Assembly: GCA_026874595.1 (NCBI GenBank)
Contig: JAPPUL010000069.1
Span: 370,001-434,000 of the forward strand
Direction: 5' to 3'
Origin: Sipunculus nudus
Taxonomy: Eukaryota; Annelida; Sipuncula; Golfingiida; Sipunculidae
DNA length: 64,000 nucleotides
Shown here: piece by piece, positions 19,092 to 28,005 of the stretch
Numbering within the stretch: the first letter of the stretch is position 1
Layout of the letters: every line of letters begins with the position of its first letter
Notes under the pieces: generated by a model
The model's database searches: none
What the model was told of the DNA's origin: nothing
The model's input: the letters and a program-made list of their open reading frames with translations, nothing else
Position numbers and translations under genes: made by a program

Positions 19092-19790
19092 TTAAAACCT
19101 TACTATTGGATTTGTTAGCTTATAGGTTTTATCTCGTATCTCCATAAGCTCCTTTATCTCTTCAGATGTAAGCTCACGTACATTCCCTAGTAGCTTTGCA
19201 TGTAATATTATCCAGGCCGCATGCTCCATCTGTTCAAGCTTATTATATGCCTCCTCAACACTCTTCCCTACCGTTATACTACCATGTTTATCCATCAAAA
19301 GTGCATCCGTCCCTTTTATTGCTTCTCCTATCGCATTTGCAAGCTTAAGAGTTGAGGGCGCTTTGTAAGCTATATTTGGCACCTTGCCAAGCATTACTGT
19401 TAGCTCCGGGATTATACTCTCGTTTAGTCCTGAATTACTTAAATTTAGCGCTAGGCAGCTCTTTGGATGCCCATGTACTACTGCATGTACGTCTTTTCTC
19501 GATTTGTATATCCCAAGATGCATATTAAGCTCGCTTGTTGCTTTTAACTCCCTCTTAAATCCATTTCGCCTACCAGCGCGTATTACTTCGCCGCTTAAGC
19601 TAACCTCTACTATATTAGACCTTCTAATATATCCTTTACTTACTCCTGATGGCGTTGTATATACTATATCTCCTTCCTTATATGAAACATTCCCTTCCGT
19701 TCCTGATACAAGCCCTTTCTCATACAATCTCTTGCATATATTTACTATCTGCTCTTGTGCTTTAAATCTATTAAAAAGACCTTTTAACAT
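19092..19790 (-). CDS. Class II aldolase/adducin family protein (fuculose-phosphate-aldolase-like)
   Basis: 232 residues, the usual length. SGTEGNVSYKEG is the phosphate-binding loop, TTPSGVSKG the second substrate loop, SELNMHLGIY carries the catalytic Glu, VVHGHPKSC supplies two zinc histidines, and LLMDKHGSITVG the third. This metal-dependent family includes L-fuculose-1-phosphate and L-ribulose-5-phosphate enzymes and methylthioribulose-phosphate dehydratase; the sequence alone does not decide among them. No sugar kinase or isomerase gene is next to it, so substrate remains open. It lies upstream of the transporter pseudogene on the same strand, but any functional link is speculative. Confidence 0.85.
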   Translation of the reverse strand: MLKGLFNRFKAQEQIVNICKRLYEKGLVSGTEGNVSYKEGDIVYTTPSGVSKGYIRRSNIVEVSLSGEVIRAGRRNGFKRELKATSELNMHLGIYKSRKDVHAVVHGHPKSCLALNLSNSGLNESIIPELTVMLGKVPNIAYKAPSTLKLANAIGEAIKGTDALLMDKHGSITVGKSVEEAYNKLEQMEHAAWIILHAKLLGNVRELTSEEIKELMEIRDKTYKLTNPIVRF

Positions 19791-20114
19791 ATATTAATTT
19801 ATACTCTCTTTTATATTCTCTTTTTTTTTGCTTAACTATAAACATTCATTTGTAAAAGTAAAAGTATTATTCCTTTTTTTTATCACCTTTTTTTATTACT
19901 TCGCTCTTTTAATCAGCCATACTTATTAATTTTATTTGCACTTTTTTTATTTTTTTATTATATATTTTTATAGTTTTATTTCCGTACGCTCTAATATGTT
20001 GGAACATTTGTTCTGCTTACATCAGGGAAAGGATATATAGAAAATTGTTTGCTTTTCCGCATTTTTACTTACTTTATATTTTAGCATATTATTGTATACG
20101 CAAGGTGGGTTCAA
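19791..20114. other. Divergent intergenic region before rpsT
   Basis: This 324-bp, very AT-rich stretch separates the aldolase gene (minus) from rpsT (plus). It has long T and A runs and should contain the rpsT promoter. AAGGTGG at 20102-20108 is the ribosome-binding site, with 6 bases before the GTG start. I found no RNA gene, riboswitch-like fold or ORF. Confidence 0.55.
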
Positions 20115-20390
20115 GTGGCACATTCTATTTCAGCTAGAAAAAGAGTTCGTCAGAATATTAAAAGACGTGCTAAAAACAGAGCAGTTCGTGCTGAGGTTAA
20201 AACATCAGCTAGAAAGGTAGCTCTTGCTATCAAAAATCAGGAAGGTAACGTTATTGAGCTTTATAAAAACTATGTTTCTCGTTTGGATAAGGCTTTGAAA
20301 AAGGGAGTTTTACACAAAAATTATGTCGGTAGAAAAAAGTCTCGGGTTCTTAAAAAAATTAATCTAAGTGTTAGCGGTACAGACAAGTGA
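20115..20390 (+). CDS. rpsT: 30S ribosomal protein S20
   Basis: 91 residues with the S20 signature: HSISARKRVRQNIKRRAKNR at the N-terminus and LHKNYVGRKKSRVLKKIN near the end. It binds 16S rRNA in the small subunit. The start is GTG, chosen because AAGGTGG sits 6 bases upstream and the homology begins right there. The stop TGA overlaps the GTG start of the following HU/IHF gene (GTGA), so the two are probably translationally coupled. S20 is normally monocistronic, so the coupling to a nucleoid protein is a local peculiarity. Confidence 0.95.
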   Translation: MAHSISARKRVRQNIKRRAKNRAVRAEVKTSARKVALAIKNQEGNVIELYKNYVSRLDKALKKGVLHKNYVGRKKSRVLKKINLSVSGTDK

Positions 20391-20659
20391 CCAAAATGGC
20401 CATTGTCGACGAAATACGTAAGAAAACTGGTCTCACGAAAAGAGATGTGACTCGAATCGTTGACTCTTTTTTCCATACCATTAAAGACGGTCTTGCTAAT
20501 CATGAGCATATTGAGATTAGAGGATTTGGTACCTTTAGTATGAAAAAGAGAAACGCTCGCATTGCAAGAAATCCCAAGACTAATCAGATTATTAATGTCC
20601 CCGAGCACTATCGGCCTTACTTTAAGGCTGGGAAGTCTTTGAAGGCTCGTTGCCATTAA
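20387..20659 (+). CDS. HU/IHF family DNA-binding protein
   Basis: 90 residues. MTKMAIVDEIRKKTGLTKRD is the helical dimerisation part; RGFGTFSMKKRNARIARNPK contains the turn and the DNA-embracing beta arm, with NPKTNQIINVPEH at the tip. These dimers bend DNA and compact the nucleoid. I start at GTG 20387, which overlaps the rpsT stop, since the IHF-type N-terminus MTKxxIVxxI begins there; ATG 20396 is the alternative. Sequence cannot separate HU from IHF here. The overlap implies co-translation with S20. Confidence 0.93.
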   Translation: MTKMAIVDEIRKKTGLTKRDVTRIVDSFFHTIKDGLANHEHIEIRGFGTFSMKKRNARIARNPKTNQIINVPEHYRPYFKAGKSLKARCH

Positions 20660-20682
20660 TATAAAATTCTAAAATTTCTGAC

Positions 20683-20731
20683 GTTTTAAAAACAACATAT
20701 ACGTACTGCTATTTTAGTAGTACATATATGT
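20683..20731 (-). terminator. Stem-loop terminator overlapping a stop codon
   Basis: ACATATACGTACTGCTA and TAGTAGTACATATATGT pair across a short T-rich loop, with one G-U pair. Read on the minus strand the stem is followed by GTTGTTTTT, so it fits a rho-independent terminator for the 20709 gene. The stem includes that gene's last codons and stop. It lies between convergent genes, so it may also slow transcription coming from the HU gene. Confidence 0.6.
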
Positions 20732-21926
20732 TACCTTCCATCAAGTTCTTCATTGTCTTTGGATGCAGGAATAGTCGCATGCTGTCTTCTTTTCCAAGTA
20801 CTATGTTACTTCCGTTTATTCCAACTACTTTATCTGCCACCACGTACAAGGGATTTACTCCTGCTCGCTCAACTTTATACATCAAAAACTTATCCTTTGT
20901 ATAATTTATAAACTTTACACTCCCTCTCTTTTTAAGTTTTAATAGGTTCTTAAAATATATTTTATGCCCCTCACTATCGTATATTGATGGGAATAAGGCC
21001 GGTTCGCCATTTACTACCTTACGGCTTGATTTTGAACGCCTGTATAAATTATCTATTATACTTGCGTAATATCTATCATTAGGTCTTAAGCTCATCAATA
21101 GCGACTTGTCTTCTAAGGTAAGCACGTCTTTTGATATTAGCCTCTTACGTATATTATCATACCATACCTTGTTTGACAAGCCAGTCGGTATCTTAAGGCT
21201 TCCTTCTAGGAAATAAAGCCTCTCGTATGTCTTTAGTACATACCTATAGGACTGCCTTAAATCTATTATTAGTGATGTGTAGATTATTTGCTCATGTGGC
21301 TCTTTTTTATAAACATCATCTGCCCTCTCCTCTACATTGTCATCAAGACGATATATTAAACCCTCAAGCCCCCTTTTACCGCGTAGTGAATATTTTAATG
21401 CCACTATCACTTTGTTTGGACTTTTGAATACTGTCGGTAATATAACTATGTTTTTATCTATCTCGGATAAAAATAGCGTCTTGAACGCTTTGCTCTTTGC
21501 ATAATAGTCTCTTGTATAATTTGTTCCATCTATTCTTGTTGCAAGTATTATATTTAACAGGTTTGTCTTTGCTGTTTGGATTAACTTGCTTTGGGCTTCG
21601 TTTCTTTGTCTTACTGAGGCAAATATACTCGGTATGTCTTCGTAGCTTACTCCTTCAAGATCGTTTTCTGTTGCGTAACCTATACAGCTCCCTTCTGTCC
21701 AGTTTATAAAACCTTTTTCAAAATATTCTATCTTTGAATCCTTATCTACTCCAAAATATTCTATCACATCATCTTGCTCCCCCATACCACCAGCCACACC
21801 TACAACTGCATCTTCTGCTCCCAAAAAACCACTAAACAACGTAATCAGTAATATTAAATATATTCCTTCTTTTAATACATAATACTTGCTTTTTACCCTA
21901 TTTAATATCTTTAATATCTTTAACAT
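20709..21926 (-). CDS. Exported protein of unknown function
   Basis: 405 residues. A basic start and hydrophobic segment (about 18-36, YLILLITLFSGFLGA) form a signal peptide ending near AED. The mature part begins with an acidic linker, then INWTEGSCIGYATEND and a long helix with AQSKLIQTAKTNLLNIILAT. This region resembles the LPP20/FlgT-type N-terminal fold found in periplasmic proteins, but weakly. The C-terminal 100 residues are Lys-rich beta/turn sequence without a known motif. The gene ends in a strong stem-loop and starts 8 bp from the trpF stop, so it is probably transcribed with trpF. I do not assign a function. Confidence 0.7.
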   Translation of the reverse strand: MLKILKILNRVKSKYYVLKEGIYLILLITLFSGFLGAEDAVVGVAGGMGEQDDVIEYFGVDKDSKIEYFEKGFINWTEGSCIGYATENDLEGVSYEDIPSIFASVRQRNEAQSKLIQTAKTNLLNIILATRIDGTNYTRDYYAKSKAFKTLFLSEIDKNIVILPTVFKSPNKVIVALKYSLRGKRGLEGLIYRLDDNVEERADDVYKKEPHEQIIYTSLIIDLRQSYRYVLKTYERLYFLEGSLKIPTGLSNKVWYDNIRKRLISKDVLTLEDKSLLMSLRPNDRYYASIIDNLYRRSKSSRKVVNGEPALFPSIYDSEGHKIYFKNLLKLKKRGSVKFINYTKDKFLMYKVERAGVNPLYVVADKVVGINGSNIVLGKEDSMRLFLHPKTMKNLMEGNIYVLLK

Positions 21927-21934
21927 TTTATATC

Positions 21935-22606
21935 TTAATACCCCTTTCTAACTTCTTTTATAAACTCATAAAGCTTCTTTATATCCTTTCTACCACGAGC
22001 AAGCTCAACCCCTGATGATACGTCTACTCCATAAGGTTTTACCTTCTTTATTGCATCAGATACATTGCCCGGATTAAGTCCTCCCGCAAGTATTATCTTA
22101 CTACCTCCCTCAAGCAGCCCTTTACCATATACTCCAAGTTCCCAATCAAAGCATGCCCCTGTACCACCAGAACTCTCTCCTCCCTCACCCCCGTTAAAAC
22201 CATTTCTTACTAAGCCTGTGTCTAATAAAAAATAGCTAAGCCGTTTATAATCTAATAGACGCTCTACAGACTCTCGCCCGCTTACTAGTATCGTCTTTAC
22301 TACTTTATACTTTTTTGCATAACTTATACAAAAATCCTCACTCTCATCTCCATGAAACTGTATCGTGTCAAAAAGACCTACGTACTCAAGTATCTCATCT
22401 AGCTTTTCCTTACTCATGTCTTGTACCACTAACACTCGTCCAACATATGGAGGAAGCCCCTCTAATAACTCCTTTGCTGCCTCTTTACTCACTTGACGAG
22501 GACTTTTACACATTATTAATCCTAGTGCATCCGCTCCCGCTTCTATTGCTTTTTTTGCATCCTCTTTATTCGTTATCCCGCATATCTTGCATCTTACATA
22601 ATTCAC
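21935..22606 (-). CDS. trpF: Phosphoribosylanthranilate isomerase
   Basis: 223 residues of a TIM barrel. The catalytic cysteine is in VRCKICGITN (Cys8) and the catalytic aspartate in LLDTG (about 127). The phosphate loops are GGLNPGNV and GVDVSSGVE. It performs the Amadori rearrangement of phosphoribosylanthranilate in tryptophan synthesis. No other trp gene lies in this window, so the pathway is dispersed. A glycine-rich insert NGGEGGESSGGTG (about 133-145) follows the catalytic aspartate and is a local low-complexity expansion. It is divergent from rsmH. Confidence 0.93.
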   Translation of the reverse strand: MNYVRCKICGITNKEDAKKAIEAGADALGLIMCKSPRQVSKEAAKELLEGLPPYVGRVLVVQDMSKEKLDEILEYVGLFDTIQFHGDESEDFCISYAKKYKVVKTILVSGRESVERLLDYKRLSYFLLDTGLVRNGFNGGEGGESSGGTGACFDWELGVYGKGLLEGGSKIILAGGLNPGNVSDAIKKVKPYGVDVSSGVELARGRKDIKKLYEFIKEVRKGY

Positions 22607-22724
22607 ATCTTTTCTTATCGGTTTGTAAGCTAATATGATTAGTTTGCCATTTTCTCCTTTGTTATTATTCTTTATTTGCTTAAGATTATTATTTTTTTTA
22701 TCATCTTTTTAACATCTTTTTAAT

Positions 22725-23876
22725 ATGTATTTTCACAAACCTATTTTAGCTTGCGAAATTAAAAACGCTTTTTCTAATAATCCAATTTATCCCATAAGAA
22801 AATCAAAAAACATTAATAACAAAACTATTTTCGACTGTACCGCCGGCGAGGGCGGACATAGCGCTTTCCTACTACCTTTTATTAAAAATTCAAACCTTAT
22901 TCTTTTAGATAGAGATGAAAATATCCTAAAGCACGCCAAAAAACGCATCCTTCACAAAAATAATGCCCTTCTATTCATAAACCAGGATTATCATAAAAAC
23001 TTAAATAAATTATATTTCTATAACAAAAACTTCTCCTCCATAAAAAACATTATTAAAAATACCATTAAAAATACCATTACAGAAAATCCTTACCCTGATA
23101 AGGAGCCTCATAAACCATGTGTTGACTATTTCCTCTTTGACCTTGGTATTTCTATGTTTCATTATAAAATGGATACTCGGGGTTTTAGCTTTAATGATAC
23201 AAGTAGTCTTGATATGCGTCTTGACACCCAACTTGATCCGTATGATATAACTAAAAAACAAAACCAAAATGCTTATGATATTATAAACTCATATAGTCAA
23301 GAGAATATTATTCGCATTTTAAAGGAATTTGCTGATGAGGATAAGGCTTTTTTTATTTCACGTGAGATTATAAAAAGAAGAGCCATTAAAAAGATAGAGT
23401 CTGCCTATGAACTTGCAAATATAGTAAGCCATGCCAAAAGACAAAAAAGACACATAAAAACACATCCTGCAACCAAAACCTTCCAAGCACTTAGAATATA
23501 CGTAAACCAAGAGTTTTATCATATAGAACGCGGGCTTATTGATGCTATTTATTATCTTAAAGAAGGAGGACGCATAGCAATTTTAACGTTCCATTCACTA
23601 GAAGATAGAATAGTCAAAAACATACTAAAGTATTTCGAGCTTTCTTGCATATGTCCGATAACAAACGTATGCCAATGTCTTGGTCGTGCAACTCTAAAAC
23701 GAGTAAATAAGAAGGTGATAAGACCAGGTGAAGATGAAAAGGCATTAAATCCAGCATCAAGGAGCACAAAGTTGCGGGTTGTAGAAAAAGTATACGAAGA
23801 GCAAGATCCGTTTAAAAAGGAATATTTATTTCAAAAAGCAAAAAAAGTGCTTTACAAGGATTACAGTTTTAAGTAA
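22725..23876 (+). CDS. rsmH: 16S rRNA (cytosine-1402-N4)-methyltransferase
   Basis: 383 residues, about 70 more than usual. The SAM site is IFDCTAGEGGHSAFLL (about 35-50); FLFDLGISMFHYKMDTRGFSF and LDMRLD are the core RsmH motifs; ATKTFQALRIYVN and RIAILTFHSLEDRIVK complete it. Extra length comes from an Asn/Lys-rich insert near residues 85-130 that includes a short NTIKNTI duplication. It methylates C1402 of 16S rRNA and is commonly the first gene of the division/cell-wall cluster, as here. No clear Shine-Dalgarno sequence precedes the ATG. The first half is G-poor on the coding strand while the second half is A/G-rich like the downstream genes. Confidence 0.93.
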   Translation: MYFHKPILACEIKNAFSNNPIYPIRKSKNINNKTIFDCTAGEGGHSAFLLPFIKNSNLILLDRDENILKHAKKRILHKNNALLFINQDYHKNLNKLYFYNKNFSSIKNIIKNTIKNTITENPYPDKEPHKPCVDYFLFDLGISMFHYKMDTRGFSFNDTSSLDMRLDTQLDPYDITKKQNQNAYDIINSYSQENIIRILKEFADEDKAFFISREIIKRRAIKKIESAYELANIVSHAKRQKRHIKTHPATKTFQALRIYVNQEFYHIERGLIDAIYYLKEGGRIAILTFHSLEDRIVKNILKYFELSCICPITNVCQCLGRATLKRVNKKVIRPGEDEKALNPASRSTKLRVVEKVYEEQDPFKKEYLFQKAKKVLYKDYSFK

Positions 23877-23942
23877 GCAATAGAGTGTCTAATATAGAGT
23901 TTATAATTTACAAAGCATCTGCTAAAGAGTATTTTAAAATGG

Positions 23943-23986
23943 ATAGTCAAAAGATGCTAAAAAGATAGTCAAAAGATGCTAAAAAG
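23943..23986. repeat. 22-bp tandem duplication spanning the ftsL-like start codon
   Basis: ATAGTCAAAAGATGCTAAAAAG occurs twice. The second copy contains the ATG (23976) that begins the FtsL-like gene. The first copy has the same ATG (23954) but runs into TAG after four codons (MLKR stop). The translation start has therefore been duplicated, leaving a four-codon leader ORF before the real gene. Confidence 0.93.
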
Positions 23987-24413
23987 AGCAAACAAAAGAA
24001 AAAGCAAAAGGATTATGCCTAAAGATGGAAAAATGGATGGTAAGAGGAAACATTTCATAGCCCGTATAACTTTGCTAATAGTACTACTTACGACCCTGGT
24101 ATCATTTTTGATGTGGCAAAATATAAAAGGCCTTAGTCTAAATAAAGAATTAAATGTAGCAAAGAACCAACAACTTAAACTACAAAAGGAATATTACAAA
24201 AACAAAGTAGACTACGAACGGCTTAGGAAAAAGGAAAGCGTAGTAAAGAATGCAAAAAAGCTACTTAAGATGGAAAAGACAAAAAGAAGTGATTTTAAAC
24301 TAAGCGGTCTTAAAGATAAAGAGAAACTAATAGAAGAATTAATAAACAATGAAGGGGCAAAAGAAGGGGCAAAAGAAAGGGAAAATGAAGGGCTAAGAGA
24401 AGATAAGAAATAA
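23976..24413 (+). CDS. ftsL: FtsL-like cell division protein
   Basis: 145 residues: a very basic cytoplasmic N-terminus (LKRANKRKSKRIMPKDGK), one transmembrane helix at about 29-48 (ARITLLIVLLTTLVSFLMW), and a coiled-coil segment (LNVAKNQQLKLQKEYYKNKV) followed by a charged tail. Topology, size and position directly after rsmH match FtsL, a bitopic divisome protein that pairs with FtsB. Sequence conservation in FtsL is always poor, so the call rests on topology and synteny. The tail has short repeats (GAKEGAKERENEG). ftsI, which normally follows, is absent. Confidence 0.68.
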   Translation: MLKRANKRKSKRIMPKDGKMDGKRKHFIARITLLIVLLTTLVSFLMWQNIKGLSLNKELNVAKNQQLKLQKEYYKNKVDYERLRKKESVVKNAKKLLKMEKTKRSDFKLSGLKDKEKLIEELINNEGAKEGAKERENEGLREDKK

Positions 24414-24444
24414 AACTAAAAAGAGAGGTTTTGTATAAGGTTTA

Positions 24445-26058
24445 ATGAAGCGGCTTTATGAAGTACTAAGTGTTCTAAACGATGTTAAAAACGATGTTAA
24501 AAACGATATTAACAAAGCTAATAATACTAAAGATATATTTTGCAAGAAGATTCTAAATTCATCTTCTAAAGGATGTTTAGACATAGCTGTAAGAGGGATA
24601 GAACAAGATTCAAGAAGGGTTAAGGAAGGGTATATATTTGTAGCGATAAGAGGCTATAGAAAAGATGGACATAAATATATAAACGATGCAATAAAGTGCG
24701 GTGCATGTTGCATAATAGTTGACTTTAATTATGAATTAAACGAAGAAAAACTTAAATGTCTTGGAGTAGTAATAATAGTACATAAAAACCCAAAGCGAGC
24801 GCTTGCACTTATAACAAGATATTATTATAACGATCCATCAAGCAAGCTAAAACTTATCGGGATAACAGGAACAAACGGCAAAACAACAATAACCTACATG
24901 TTAAAAAGCATATTCGAGACAGCAGGCAAAAAGGTAGGCGTAATAGGGACAATTTCAAACTACATATGCGGCAAGCAGATGTCCTCAGAAGTAACGACTC
25001 CAGATAGTATATCGTTAAATAAGACGTTATCCCAAATGGTATTAGAAGGGGTAGAATACTGTTTTATGGAAGTATCATCACACGCTTTGGTACAAGAGCG
25101 TGCATACGGACTTAATTTTGATATTGTACTTATAACGAATATAACAGAAGATCATTTTGACTATCATAAAACGATGGAAGAATATTACAAAGCAAAGAAG
25201 AAAATATTTATCTTACTAAAAGAAAGTAGTAAGAGCGTAAAACTTGCAATATATAATAAAGAGATATATAAAAGCAAAGAGCTACAAAAACATATAGAGG
25301 GGCTTGGGCTTGAGCATAGGAGTTACGGGGTTGGTGCGGGTGCAGATTACAAAGCTTATGATATAAAGAGTATGTTTGGCGACGGTAGTTTTAAGGTAGC
25401 ACATAAAGCAGGAGACAAGGCAGGGGATTTAGAGGACAAGGCAAAAGATAGTGTTTTTAAAGATAGTGTTTTTATAGAAGTTTCTTTATCGGGTAAATTC
25501 AATATACAAAATAGTCTTGGAGCCTATATAATAAGCTACTTTTTGGGTATAGGCTTAAAAGATATAAAAAGCGGGCTTAAAGCAGTTAGAGTTCCTGGCA
25601 GATTCGAGGTAATAAAGCATACAAATGGAGCATACGTAGTAATAGATTATGCGCATACAGACGATGCCCTTAAGAATGTATTAGAGGCGATAAAGGAGCT
25701 TAGCAAAGGACGGATAATATGCGTATTTGGGTGTGGAGGTAATAGAGACAAAAGCAAAAGGGTTTTGATGGGCAGAGTAGCAGCAAAATATAGCGATCTA
25801 TCGATTATAACAAGTGACAATCCCCGAAAAGAGGAACCGGAAGCAATAATAGAAAACATATTAAAAGCCTATAGCAAAGAAGATAATTATATAAAGATAA
25901 CAAACAGATACGAAGCAATAAAAGAAGCCCTAAAGCTATCGAAAAAGGATGATATAGTACTAATCGCGGGGAAGGGACATGAGGATTATCAAATCCTACA
26001 TGACAGGGTAATACATTTTAGTGATCGCGAGGTAGTGCTTGAGCTAAAAAGCGATTAA
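24445..26058 (+). CDS. murE: UDP-MurNAc-tripeptide synthetase
   Basis: 537 residues. ATP site GITGTNGKTTITYMLK (about 138-153), central ITEDHFDYHKTMEEYY, and C-terminal SDNPRKEEPEAII and GKGHEDYQ. The DNPR motif is the one associated with meso-diaminopimelate as third residue; together with dapF at the left edge this supports a DAP-type peptidoglycan. Two in-frame duplications are visible: NDVKNDVKNDIN (about 12-23) and DSVFKDSVF (about 336). The last 46 codons and the spacer after the stop are repeated twice more downstream. Cytoplasmic enzyme, part of the rsmH-to-mraY cluster. Confidence 0.95.
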   Translation: MKRLYEVLSVLNDVKNDVKNDINKANNTKDIFCKKILNSSSKGCLDIAVRGIEQDSRRVKEGYIFVAIRGYRKDGHKYINDAIKCGACCIIVDFNYELNEEKLKCLGVVIIVHKNPKRALALITRYYYNDPSSKLKLIGITGTNGKTTITYMLKSIFETAGKKVGVIGTISNYICGKQMSSEVTTPDSISLNKTLSQMVLEGVEYCFMEVSSHALVQERAYGLNFDIVLITNITEDHFDYHKTMEEYYKAKKKIFILLKESSKSVKLAIYNKEIYKSKELQKHIEGLGLEHRSYGVGAGADYKAYDIKSMFGDGSFKVAHKAGDKAGDLEDKAKDSVFKDSVFIEVSLSGKFNIQNSLGAYIISYFLGIGLKDIKSGLKAVRVPGRFEVIKHTNGAYVVIDYAHTDDALKNVLEAIKELSKGRIICVFGCGGNRDKSKRVLMGRVAAKYSDLSIITSDNPRKEEPEAIIENILKAYSKEDNYIKITNRYEAIKEALKLSKKDDIVLIAGKGHEDYQILHDRVIHFSDREVVLELKSD

Positions 26059-26419
26059 GAATTAAGCAAGTATTAAAGATAGAGTACAAATTAAAAAAAA
26101 GAAGTCCTAAAGCTATCGAAAAAGGATGATATAGTACTAATCGCGGGGAAGGGACATGAGGATAATCCCACATGACAGGGTAATACATTTTAGTGATCGC
26201 GAGGTAGTGCTTGAGCTAAAAAGCGATTAAGAATTAAGCAAGTATTAAAGATAGAGTACAAATTAAAAAAAGAAGCCCTAAAGCTATCGAAAAAGGATGA
26301 TATAGTACTAATCGCGGGGAAGGGACATGAGGATAATCCTACATGACAGGGTAATACATTTTAGTGATCGCGAGATAGTGCTTGAGCTAAAAAGCGATTA
26401 AGAATTAAGCAAGTATTAA
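25921..26419. repeat. Three tandem copies of the murE 3' end
   Basis: Unit 1 (25921-26097) is the real end of murE plus about 40 bp after the stop. Unit 2 (26098-26268) and unit 3 (26269-26419) repeat it almost base for base. Both extra copies share a 5-bp deletion relative to murE (GAGGATTATCAAATCC became GAGGATAATC), so they are not simple readable extensions. The junction is at a short shared sequence (AAAAGAAG), which suggests duplication between microhomologies followed by a second duplication. The 377 bp between murE and murF contain nothing else. Confidence 0.95.
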
Positions 26420-26435
26420 GTAAGAAAGGGTTTAG

Positions 26436-27905
26436 ATGGAAAGACTTCATATAAAAGAGCTTTTAAAGTTTAGTGGAGGTTGTATTTTACAACATGGAGG
26501 CTCTAAAAGAGTATATGTATATAATATAAGCACAGACAGTAGGAGTATAGGTAAGGATGAGGTATTTTTATGCCTTAAAGGAGAGAAATTTGACGGACAT
26601 AACTATATATCAGAAGCAAAAAGACGTGGAGTTATAGGAGTTATAATAAAGAGATTAAAATGGAGTTTAGTAAAGCAAACAGTTTCTAAAGAGCTTTTAG
26701 TAATAGGAGTAGAAGATACATTAAAAGCCTACCAAGAGATAGCATATAATTATTTAAAGAAGTTCAAATCTCTAATAAAGGTAGGAGTTACAGGGAGCAA
26801 CGGCAAGACATCCACAAAAGAGATACTAAAAACAATACTAAGCACAAAATATAAGGTATTGGCAACAGAGGGGAATCTAAATAACCAAATAGGAGTACCA
26901 AAGACTCTATTAAGAGTAAGCAAAGAAGATGAAGTTTTAGTAATAGAGCTTGGTAGTGGCAAACGAGGAGATATAAAGAGCTTATCAAGAATACTAAATC
27001 CTGATTACAGTATAATAACAAACATATCAATAGCGCACAGTGAATTTCTAGGAGATAGTAAAGAAAAGATAAGCAAGGAAAAGATAAGCATAACAGAACA
27101 TACAAAAGAAGCCCTAATCTTAAATGAAGATGATGCGAGTTTTTTATTCTTAAAGGACAAATCTAAAGTAATGGTAAAGTCTTTTTCAAGTAGGAACAGA
27201 CCATTCAAGGTACTAAGTTATGATATAATGGAAGGCTACAAGTTAGAATATAATGGGCTAATATGTACTTACAAACTTTTGGGAGAACATAACCTAACTA
27301 ACTTAAATTTTGGGATACTGTGCTCTTCGTTACTTGGACTTAAGGATTTAGAGATAGCGGAGGGGATAAAGAAGGTATCGGTATTGGATGGGAGTCTTAG
27401 GAATGAGATAGTCCCTGGGTACTATATGGTAATAAAGGACTGCTACAATGCAAATCCTGGGTCTATGGAAGCGGGACTTGAGTTTTTCATAAAGTTACCG
27501 ATTGCAAAGACAAAGAATTATAATAAGAAGGATTATAATAATAATAGAGAAAAAGCTAAAGACAGGAAAGCTTTTGCTATAAAGCGGGTTGTGGTACTTG
27601 GAGACATGGAAGAACTTGGAAAAGAGAGTAAAAAGTATCATAAGGAGCTTGGATATTTGCTTAGTCAGTATAAAAGAGAAATAAGGTATGTGTTTACGAT
27701 TGGTGCTTTTGCCAAATACATAGCAGAAGGAGCGATTTTGGGAGGCTTTAATAGTTCTAATGTATTTGAGTTTGCAGATACTCAAAAGACAAAACTTTAT
27801 ATAAAGCTAAAAAGTATACTAAAAGCGGGTGATTATGTATATTTTAAGGCCTCACGCGTATTATCTTTAGAAGAGGTAGCAAACAAGCTAATCGTTACAA
27901 GTTAA
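26436..27905 (+). CDS. murF: UDP-MurNAc-tripeptide:D-Ala-D-Ala ligase
   Basis: 489 residues. ISTDSRSIGKDEVFLCLKGE is the N-terminal substrate-binding motif, VTGSNGKTSTKEIL the P-loop (about 118-131), NNQIGVP and ELGSGKRGDI the Mur ligase core, and VVVLGDMEELG the C-terminal domain hallmark. It adds D-Ala-D-Ala to the UDP-MurNAc tripeptide, the last cytoplasmic precursor step. Local expansions are SKEKISKEKIS (about 211) and an Asn/Lys-rich insert NYNKKDYNNNREKAKD (about 358-373). It lies between the murE repeat array and a further tandem repeat upstream of mraY. A GAAAGGG precedes the ATG. Confidence 0.95.
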   Translation: MERLHIKELLKFSGGCILQHGGSKRVYVYNISTDSRSIGKDEVFLCLKGEKFDGHNYISEAKRRGVIGVIIKRLKWSLVKQTVSKELLVIGVEDTLKAYQEIAYNYLKKFKSLIKVGVTGSNGKTSTKEILKTILSTKYKVLATEGNLNNQIGVPKTLLRVSKEDEVLVIELGSGKRGDIKSLSRILNPDYSIITNISIAHSEFLGDSKEKISKEKISITEHTKEALILNEDDASFLFLKDKSKVMVKSFSSRNRPFKVLSYDIMEGYKLEYNGLICTYKLLGEHNLTNLNFGILCSSLLGLKDLEIAEGIKKVSVLDGSLRNEIVPGYYMVIKDCYNANPGSMEAGLEFFIKLPIAKTKNYNKKDYNNNREKAKDRKAFAIKRVVVLGDMEELGKESKKYHKELGYLLSQYKREIRYVFTIGAFAKYIAEGAILGGFNSSNVFEFADTQKTKLYIKLKSILKAGDYVYFKASRVLSLEEVANKLIVTS

Positions 27906-27932
27906 TAATCTTATTAAATAATCTTAGTATAG

Positions 27933-28000
27933 AAGTAAAACTTAGATAAAAGTAAAACTTAGATAAAAGTAAAACTTAGATAAAAGTAAAACTTAGAGAA
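27933..28000. repeat. 17-bp tandem repeat, four copies
   Basis: AAGTAAAACTTAGATAA is repeated four times with a 17-bp period; the last copy reads TTAGAGAA. It fills the murF-mraY gap and ends 5 bases before the mraY ATG, so it occupies the ribosome-binding region. Confidence 0.95.
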
Positions 28001-28005
28001 AATAA

